Under the pieces are notes generated by a model. The model was not told the DNA's origin and did no database searches. It saw nothing but the letters and a program-made list of their open reading frames with translations. The position numbers were made by a program, and so were the translations under genes. Source: an uncultured Oscillospiraceae bacterium (lineage in GTDB: Bacteria > Bacillota > Clostridia > Oscillospirales > Acutalibacteraceae). Taken from it: a stretch of DNA of 12,114 bases. The DNA lies in contig CAJJPG010000050.1 in assembly GCA_905193585.1 (NCBI GenBank), forward strand, positions 1 to 12,114. Reading direction: 5' to 3'. This document shows positions 7,224 to 12,114 of this stretch, one piece after another; position 1 is the stretch's first letter, and every line of letters starts with the position of its first letter.

Positions 7224-8942
7224 TTAGTTCAAGTTTATAAGTCCAAGCAAATGCCTTTGAATATTGGCTAAGTCTATAAGTGATATTTTACCGTCTCCGT
7301 TTGTATCAGCAGCAGTAAAATTATCTCCTGTCAGCTTCATAAGTCCTAACAAATGCCTTTGGACATTAGCTAAGTCTATAAGTGATATTTTGCCGTCCCC
7401 GTTTGTATCGCCGCGCATAAATTCTTTCGGCGGCGGCGTATTTCCACCAATAGTCAATGTAGCCTCATTTGCGGCATTAACATAAATGATATAGTTATTT
7501 ATATATCCGGTTTGTGATTTAACAGGCAAAATTATTTTGTTTTCTCCCCTTTTAAGCTTAAACGAATTTGAACCGGCATAGGTTGCCCCTGAAGGAATTT
7601 CAAAGTCAACATTTGTATTTCCCGACACTTTCAAATTATACTCATATGTAAATCTATCAAATGTAGGAGTTAGTCCTTCAACAGAAAGGTTATTGAAAAA
7701 ATAATTGTTCAGCTTATCGTTTTTTGCAGGCAATTCTGCCGCCTTTTCACCCATATTTCGGTAAACCGGTATCAAAAAATCCAAGGCTGCGTCTTTTATA
7801 TCCTTGTAATTTTTAGAAACCTGATAGCTTGATGACGCCGCATGCTGTACGGCAGTTGCATATTGGTGTGTAGCATTATTTTTTATATTGTAGTTAATAT
7901 AATAATATGTATTTTGTCCGGCATTTATATAATTGTTTCCACAGAATTTTGCGCCCTCAATAATTGACTTTGAGCGCGTGCTCCAGTCTCTGTTTTTGGC
8001 ATAATTAAGACCGTTTGTAATAGGATCGTTTCCATTTGCTCCTATATTGAAAAAATTATAATACGACGGTCCCTTTATTATCTCAGATTTTCCGGCGCTC
8101 CCCTGCTCCTGAATTATGGATGCCGCCAATACATAAGGATTAACACCAGATGATTGCGCCGCTGCCATTAAAACATTTACATAAGAACCCCCGTAAGCAG
8201 TATCCTTAGGATCATTGTAACCGTTTTCAAGAAATGTGCCTTTTATAATCTTTTTCAACCCATCCGCATTTTGAGTTGACGGATCATAATTCTGTTTCAT
8301 AAATAAATACATATATGTGGCATTAAAGAAATTACGCGGATCCATATAGTATTTTACGACCTCGCGCGACACATAATACCAACGATTATTTTCCATAGAA
8401 ATCCAGGTATTGCTGCCCCAATTATATGAGCCTTTTTCCATTGTGCGCCACGAAAGGTCTTTCGTCTCGGTCACCTTTTTTAGGGTGTTTTTAAATTCAA
8501 GCCCAACCGCCTCGTCAAGGGTTAAATTTACATTATCCGCGTGGAACTGCCAGTTCGGGTAGACCGCGTGCAGCGCCTTTAAAGCGCTGTGATAGCTCGA
8601 CGGGAACGCCTTAAGCTGCTCCTCAAAATCTTTATCGGCAGTCTGTTCAATTATCTGTACATATTCGGCATATATATATCCCGTAACGCCGTTATACGTT
8701 ACATTATACCATAAATCGCCGTCGGGATCCCGCTTTTCCCCGTTTACGGTTACTGTGGCATATGATATGTCTCTCATAATTATTTCGCTTTGGGTCCCCG
8801 CGTCCCTTCTCATTCGAACGCCCGTTGCGTTAACATATCCGATCCTCGCCGCAGCCGCGGTTACAATCACGCAGCCGAACGCCGTTATTATCAGTATTAC
8901 AAGCGACAAAATTATACATGAAAATCTGCGCAATCTGTTCAT
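7224..8942 (-). CDS. Secreted SH3 / glucosaminidase (peptidoglycan hydrolase) with C-terminal dockerin
   Basis: A 572-residue exported protein, first gene of the minus operon. Order: signal peptide (1-31); bacterial SH3 domain (about 34-97, NATGVRMRRDAGTQSEII); glucosaminidase-like catalytic domain (about 190-395) with likely acid Glu279 in SIIQEQG and NFFNIGA (296-302) resembling the GH73 NLFGIK motif; cadherin-like beta-sandwich (about 415-490); Pro-rich linker; type I dockerin (508-570) with two calcium-loop repeats, each DTNGDGKISLIDLAN (512-526, 546-560). The enzyme probably cleaves N-acetylglucosaminyl bonds in peptidoglycan. The dockerin predicts attachment to a cohesin, and the next gene encodes one. 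AAAGGAG at 8949-8955 (minus strand), six bases before the ATG, fixes the start. The first ~150 codons are near 50% GC, the rest clearly AT-richer. Confidence 0.85.
   Translation of the reverse strand: MNRLRRFSCIILSLVILIITAFGCVIVTAAAARIGYVNATGVRMRRDAGTQSEIIMRDISYATVTVNGEKRDPDGDLWYNVTYNGVTGYIYAEYVQIIEQTADKDFEEQLKAFPSSYHSALKALHAVYPNWQFHADNVNLTLDEAVGLEFKNTLKKVTETKDLSWRTMEKGSYNWGSNTWISMENNRWYYVSREVVKYYMDPRNFFNATYMYLFMKQNYDPSTQNADGLKKIIKGTFLENGYNDPKDTAYGGSYVNVLMAAAQSSGVNPYVLAASIIQEQGSAGKSEIIKGPSYYNFFNIGANGNDPITNGLNYAKNRDWSTRSKSIIEGAKFCGNNYINAGQNTYYYINYNIKNNATHQYATAVQHAASSSYQVSKNYKDIKDAALDFLIPVYRNMGEKAAELPAKNDKLNNYFFNNLSVEGLTPTFDRFTYEYNLKVSGNTNVDFEIPSGATYAGSNSFKLKRGENKIILPVKSQTGYINNYIIYVNAANEATLTIGGNTPPPKEFMRGDTNGDGKISLIDLANVQRHLLGLMKLTGDNFTAADTNGDGKISLIDLANIQRHLLGLINLN
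7237..7409 (-). repeat. Nucleotide-level duplication encoding the two dockerin repeats
   Basis: Two 71-base units at 7237-7307 and 7339-7409 (offset 102 bases, 34 codons) encode the two dockerin calcium-binding repeats. Aligned by eye they differ at seven positions. The encoded segments differ by one residue (ANV versus ANI). Such closeness at third positions suggests a recent duplication or gene conversion of the unit. Confidence 0.85.
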
Positions 8943-8957
8943 GGTTTACTCCTTTCT

Positions 8958-8978
8958 GAGTATACTGCGTACATACTC
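8958..8978. promoter_or_regulatory. Inverted repeat at the transcription start (possible operator)
   Basis: GAGTAT (8958-8963) and ATACTC (8973-8978) form a 6-bp inverted repeat with a 9-base spacer. It lies directly downstream of the -10 box, covering the predicted start point and initial transcribed region of the minus operon. That is a typical repressor position, but no regulator is encoded in the window. It may instead be a weak leader hairpin or chance. Confidence 0.35.
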
Positions 8979-8982
8979 CTTT

Positions 8983-9011
8983 ATTATATATTTTCCGACA
9001 TGTTCTGTCAA
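8983..9011 (-). promoter_or_regulatory. Consensus sigma-A promoter of the minus-strand operon
   Basis: On the minus strand TTGACA (9011-9006) and TATAAT (8988-8983) are separated by exactly 17 bases: a perfect match to both hexamers and the optimal spacing. Transcription should start near 8976, giving a leader of about 34 bases before the ATG of the dockerin-hydrolase gene. With the short gaps downstream, this promoter probably drives all five genes to trkH. Confidence 0.85.
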
Positions 9012-9042
9012 TATTTTCAGGCGCAAAAATGTTAAAAAGCTG

Positions 9043-9094
9043 TTAAACTTGTTTAAATACTGTTCATAACCGTATGAAATTACTTGCCTATACT
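9043..9094 (+). promoter_or_regulatory. Possible promoter/operator region of the plus-strand surface cluster
   Basis: The divergent spacer contains a perfect inverted repeat TTAAAC-TT-GTTTAA (9043-9056) and a -10-like TATACT (9089-9094) that would place a start near 9101, just ahead of the ribosome binding site. No convincing -35 box lies at the matching distance, so the forward promoter may be weak or activator-dependent, with the inverted repeat as a candidate binding site. This is inference. Confidence 0.3.
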
Positions 9095-9121
9095 AAAGTC
9101 AAACGGAAAGGGGCGGTGAAA

Positions 9122-9661
9122 ATGTTTCAAACAGTATTCAAGCGCTACGAAAAGAAGTATATTATAGACGGCGGGCAGTACGAGGAGGTTAAAAATTACC
9201 TGACCTACAACGCCGTGCCGGATGAATACGGCAAAAGTCGCGTTTGCAGCCTTTATTACGATACGCCCGATAACAGGCTGATACGCGCGTCACTTGATAA
9301 GCCGATATATAAAGAAAAGCTGCGGCTGCGCAGCTACGGAGTGCCGACTGCCGGTAAGCCCTGCTTTTTAGAGCTTAAAAAGAAATACAAGGGCGTTGTT
9401 TTTAAAAGAAGAATAAGCGCGCCGTATACGGATATTACAAACTATATGGCGGGTGAAAACAGCAAAATTGAAAGCAGTCAGATTTTAAAGGAAATTGATT
9501 ATTTCAGGCGGTTTTACGGAGAACTAAAACCCGCCGCGGATATTTTTTACGACCGCGAGACGTTTTATGACCGAACCGACAGCGGCGTACGCTTAACCTT
9601 TGACAGCAACGTTTTGGCGCGCAGTTGGGATTTGGACCTTGAAAAGGGCATTTACGGGTGA
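9122..9661 (+). pseudogene. Polyphosphate polymerase (VTC domain) gene, 3'-truncated
   Basis: Residues match the start and core of VTC-domain proteins (PF09359): FKRYEKKYII at the N terminus, SLYYDTPDNRLIRASLDKPIYKEKLRLRSYG as one run of conserved elements (split here as SLYYDTPDNRLIR and YKEKLRLRSYG), ELKKKYKGVVFKRR, and RLTFDSNV near the end. The frame stops after GIYG at TGA 9659-9661, giving 179 residues. Intact relatives continue for roughly 50-60 residues with the LMEIK and SKYG elements, which carry catalytic Glu and Lys residues in yeast VTC4; both are missing. The downstream sequence is the tail of a different protein, so the end was lost by deletion. The start at 9122 follows GGAAAGGGG (9105-9113); an ATG at 9074 is less likely. 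Probably inactive for polyphosphate synthesis. Confidence 0.8.
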
Positions 9662-9932
9662 GCAGCCCGATAATGTGCGCGAGCTTAAGGTAACCATACC
9701 CGAAGACCTTAATTTCACCGGCGTGTTTGACGATATTTTTGAAAAACTTACGGTATCGCATAAGCTGCGCTGCGTTAAAACCTCGAATATGGGCAGTCTT
9801 TATCAGCTGACATACACCTTGGAGCTTAAAAACCCCGAATGTGAAAAAGAACTTATTGACGAAATGCGGTGCCGAAACGGCAATCTTGATATTGTGAGCA
9901 ACTGCCGCGCCACCGTTACAGAGGAGCTGTGA
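9657..9932 (+). pseudogene. DUF4956 protein, C-terminal fragment only
   Basis: In a different frame (+1) from the VTC fragment, codons from about 9657 encode GEQPDNVRELKVTIPEDL, then TGVFDDIFEKL, KTSNMGSLYQLTY and EMRCRNGNLDIV. From memory this is the cytoplasmic C-terminal domain of DUF4956 membrane proteins, which often stand next to VTC-domain and CotH or Cthe_2159-type genes in Clostridia. The N-terminal membrane part (well over 100 residues) is missing, and no ribosome binding site or plausible start precedes the fragment. Only a +1 frameshift at GGG-T-GAG (9656-9662) would join it to the VTC part. It is read as the remaining 3' end of the gene that originally followed the VTC gene. It ends six bases before the next ATG, and its GAGGAG (9920-9925) serves the next gene. 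Confidence 0.7.
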
Positions 9933-9938
9933 TGTCTT

Positions 9939-11861
9939 ATGAAAAAAACAGTTATACCTGTTTTGATTTTATGCGCCTGCCTGCTGCTTTCTTCCTGCGG
10001 GAAGAAAAACACGGCAAGCGGAACGAATAATATAAACAATATGTCGGCGGTGACCGAAATTTCCACCGACGATATGGATTTTGAGTTTTCAAATAAGGAC
10101 ACAACCTACGATTACGACGAATCGGAAGCCAAAACGATAGCAGACAGCGAAAAGGCGGTTAAAATAACCGCCGAGGGCACTTATGTTGTAAGCGGCGAAC
10201 ACGAGAGCATTACCGTTTCCGCACCCGATACCGCAAAGGTGCGCATAATTCTTAAAAACGCGACCGTTTCCAACACATCGGGACCCGCAATTTATATAGA
10301 ATCAGCAGATAAAGTATTTATAACCGCTTACAAGAATACGACAAACACTCTTTCGGACGGCACTTCGTACACGGGCGATTTTAAGGATACAAACGTTGAC
10401 GGCACAATATTCAGCAAAACAGACCTGACCTTAAACGGCGAGGGCACGCTTAATATTACCGGCAACTACAAGTGCGGCGCCGTTTCAAAGGACGACCTTA
10501 TAATATGTGGGCTGAACCTGACCGTTAAAAGCACCGGCTGCTCGCTTGAGGGCAAGGATTGCGTAAAGATTAAGGACGCGGCGATAACCGTATCCTCGGG
10601 CGGGGACGGAATACGCTCTGCCAACACCGAAAAGACAAACAAGGGCTTTGTGTATATTGAAACGGGGAATATAGATATAACCTCGGGCAACGACGGCATA
10701 CAGGCGGCTACCGTTTTAAAGGCGGCTAACGGAAATGTTAAAATAACCGCGGGCGGCGGCGCTGCCGATACAAAACAGAACTCGGGCGACAGAAATATGC
10801 CCGGTTTCGGCGGGAAGACCCAAATCTCCGACGACGAGGAAAGCGCCAAGGGCTTAAAGGCAGGCTCGCTTATAGTAATTGACGAGGGCGGCTTTGAAGT
10901 AAGCTCAAAGGATGACGCTTTTCACTCAAACGGCGATATTGAAATTAACGGCGGTAGCTTTACCGCCGCCACGGGCGCCGACGGCTTTCACGCCGACAGC
11001 AACCTTATTATAAACGGCGGCAGCATAACCGTAAGCCGCTCGTATGAGGGCTTAGAGGGTCAAAAAGTAACGGTAACGGGCGGCAATATTGATATTACCG
11101 CAAGTGACGACGGAATCAACGCCGCAAGCCCGTCAGTCTCGGGTTCATCAACAGACGGAAGACTCGGAAACAGCGATTCAAACTCACTTATTACAATCAG
11201 CGGCGGGTATATACTTGTTAACGCCTCGGGCGACGGAATCGACTCAAACGGAAACGTGGTAATAACCGGCGGCACGGTGCTTGTAAGCGGACCGACCGAT
11301 AACGGAAACGACGCGTTTGATTACGACGGCGAGGCGACCGTCAGCGGCGGCACGGTAATACTTTGCGGCAGCTCGGGTATGGCGCAGGGCTTTTCGGATA
11401 AATCGGAGCAGGCTTCGTTTATGTATACGCTCAACAGCAGCGCGTCAGCGGGCAGCAGCGTTGCTCTGACCGATGAAAAGGGCAATGTTATAGCCTCGTT
11501 TATTCCCGCAAAGCAGTATAACAATATAGTAATAACCTCTCCCTCGCTTAAAAACGGCGGCAGCTATAAGCTGGTTATAGGCGGCACGGCATCGGGAGCG
11601 GATAAAAACGGCTATGCGTCTTCGGGCAGCGTTTCCTCTGCGGCGCAGACGCTGGATATTAAACTGACAGGTATTACCACCACTTTCGGCAACGGCGGAA
11701 TTTCAGGCGGTATGGGCGGCAGAAATAAAGGCGGCGGCTTCGGCGGAGGTCAGGCGCCCGATATGAACGGCAGCGCACCCGAAAAGCCGGATGGCGATAA
11801 CGGCGGCATGGGCGGCGGAACCCCGCCCGAAAAGCCGAACGGTCAGATGAGCAATTCCTAA
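9939..11861 (+). CDS. Cthe_2159-type carbohydrate-binding beta-helix lipoprotein
   Basis: A 640-residue lipoprotein. The signal peptide ends in the lipobox LSSC with lipidated Cys20, followed by a Ser/Thr/Asn linker. From about residue 70 to 475 the protein consists of short beta-strand rungs with repeated Asp-Gly turns: GGDGIRS (221), GNDGIQA (250), KDDAFHS (324), GADGFHA (346), SDDGINA (389), SGDGIDS (429) and GNDAFDYDG (456). These match the Cthe_2159 family (PF14262), parallel beta-helix proteins that bind plant polysaccharides and Ca2+. A beta-rich domain (about 490-580) and a Gly/Asn/Pro-rich low-complexity tail (584-640) follow. It should be anchored on the outer face of the membrane. 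GAGGAG at 9920-9925 is rather distant (13 bases). It is the only intact gene of its cluster. The exact ligand is unknown. Confidence 0.88.
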   Translation: MKKTVIPVLILCACLLLSSCGKKNTASGTNNINNMSAVTEISTDDMDFEFSNKDTTYDYDESEAKTIADSEKAVKITAEGTYVVSGEHESITVSAPDTAKVRIILKNATVSNTSGPAIYIESADKVFITAYKNTTNTLSDGTSYTGDFKDTNVDGTIFSKTDLTLNGEGTLNITGNYKCGAVSKDDLIICGLNLTVKSTGCSLEGKDCVKIKDAAITVSSGGDGIRSANTEKTNKGFVYIETGNIDITSGNDGIQAATVLKAANGNVKITAGGGAADTKQNSGDRNMPGFGGKTQISDDEESAKGLKAGSLIVIDEGGFEVSSKDDAFHSNGDIEINGGSFTAATGADGFHADSNLIINGGSITVSRSYEGLEGQKVTVTGGNIDITASDDGINAASPSVSGSSTDGRLGNSDSNSLITISGGYILVNASGDGIDSNGNVVITGGTVLVSGPTDNGNDAFDYDGEATVSGGTVILCGSSGMAQGFSDKSEQASFMYTLNSSASAGSSVALTDEKGNVIASFIPAKQYNNIVITSPSLKNGGSYKLVIGGTASGADKNGYASSGSVSSAAQTLDIKLTGITTTFGNGGISGGMGGRNKGGGFGGGQAPDMNGSAPEKPDGDNGGMGGGTPPEKPNGQMSNS

Positions 11862-11885
11862 ATAAATCCGTTCCGCCGAAACGCG

Positions 11886-11925
11886 AAAATGCGATAGCAA
11901 CCGTAAGGAAACTATCGCATTTTTT
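11886..11925 (+). terminator. Intrinsic terminator of the plus-strand surface cluster
   Basis: A perfect 12-bp stem, AAAATGCGATAG (11886-11897) with CTATCGCATTTT (11912-11923), encloses a 14-base loop and runs into T's (11920-11925), 24 bases after the lipoprotein stop. Because the stem is A/T flanked, it could work in both directions, but only the plus strand has a gene pointing into it. Confidence 0.9.
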
Positions 11926-12114
11926 GTACGAATTTAGACAATACAATCAGGGTCAAGTGATATTGTGCAGACGGCAAATATTTATATCGCTGTAATACAA
12001 AAAGAGCAAGGCATAACTTTTCATTTACAATCGGCGGCAAAGCCGCGCCACACCTGATTTTGAGGTAAATGTGAAGAGTGAAGAAGTAATAGGTAAAAAG
12101 TAAACTAACCTGTC
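11926..12114. other. Non-coding right edge with small hairpin and purine-rich tail
   Basis: No gene is visible. GCGGC / GCCGC (12034-12038, 12042-12046) form a 5-bp hairpin with an AAA loop. Further on, GTGAAGA occurs twice in tandem (12071-12077, 12078-12084), followed by a purine-rich stretch to 12104. The hairpin plus purine-rich tail may be the edge of another interspersed repeat extending past the window. Confidence 0.35.

Noticed and set aside
8869..8874. Lipobox around Cys24 of the dockerin hydrolase
   Set aside because: The residues before the Cys (Ala-Phe-Gly) do not fit the lipobox; an ordinary signal peptidase site in the Ala-rich stretch 29-32 fits better.
9600..9656. Upstream TTG-initiated part of the DUF4956 frame as real coding sequence
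   Set aside because: It overlaps the conserved VTC core in another frame and has no family resemblance; only the part from about 9657 matches DUF4956.

Overview
The window looks like a chromosomal segment of an anaerobic Gram-positive of the class Clostridia, most likely a gut Oscillospiraceae/Ruminococcaceae-type genome. The reasons are a cohesin/dockerin pair, a flavodiiron protein, a two-RCK TrkA with TrkH, AGGAG-type ribosome binding sites, a consensus sigma-A promoter, and a hairpin-rich interspersed repeat of a kind I recall from such genomes. That assignment is inference from gene content. No marker gene is present.

Layout. (1) 1-144: a hairpin-rich non-coding stretch ending in a tRNA T-arm-like sequence. 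(2) 145-1390, plus strand: a small integral membrane protein of the Sm_multidrug_ex family, a C39-like cysteine-peptidase-fold protein, and a short membrane-anchored protein whose frame is cut by one in-frame TGA. (3) 1391-1685: a convergent intergenic region holding what look like two oppositely oriented copies of a small interspersed repeat, separated by an AT-rich direct repeat. (4) 8942 down to 1686, minus strand: five tightly packed genes (gaps 24, 17, 22 and 6 bases). In transcription order they are a secreted SH3-glucosaminidase-cadherin-like-dockerin protein, a membrane-anchored cohesin-cadherin-like protein, a flavodiiron protein, trkA and trkH. A TTGACA-N17-TATAAT promoter sits upstream. 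(5) 9122-11861, plus strand, divergent: a polyphosphate-polymerase (VTC) gene cut off at its 3' end and joined to the last ~90 codons of a DUF4956 gene in another frame, then an intact lipoprotein of the Cthe_2159 carbohydrate-binding beta-helix type. A strong intrinsic terminator follows. (6) 11926-12114: non-coding, with a small hairpin and a purine-rich tail.

How the genes may work together. The first two genes of the minus operon look like a matched pair: a membrane-held cohesin receptor and a peptidoglycan hydrolase that carries the dockerin. This suggests a small non-cellulolytic cohesin-dockerin system that tethers an autolysin at the cell surface. It shares a transcription unit with oxygen/NO detoxification and potassium uptake, so the operon may be an envelope, turgor and stress unit. 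The divergent cluster is also a surface cluster, but its first two genes appear to have been collapsed by a deletion.

The observations most worth following are the cohesin/dockerin autolysin pair, the unassigned juxtamembrane region of the cohesin protein, the AT-rich tract covering the interacting halves of both genes, the VTC/DUF4956 deletion junction, and the in-frame TGA at 1220.
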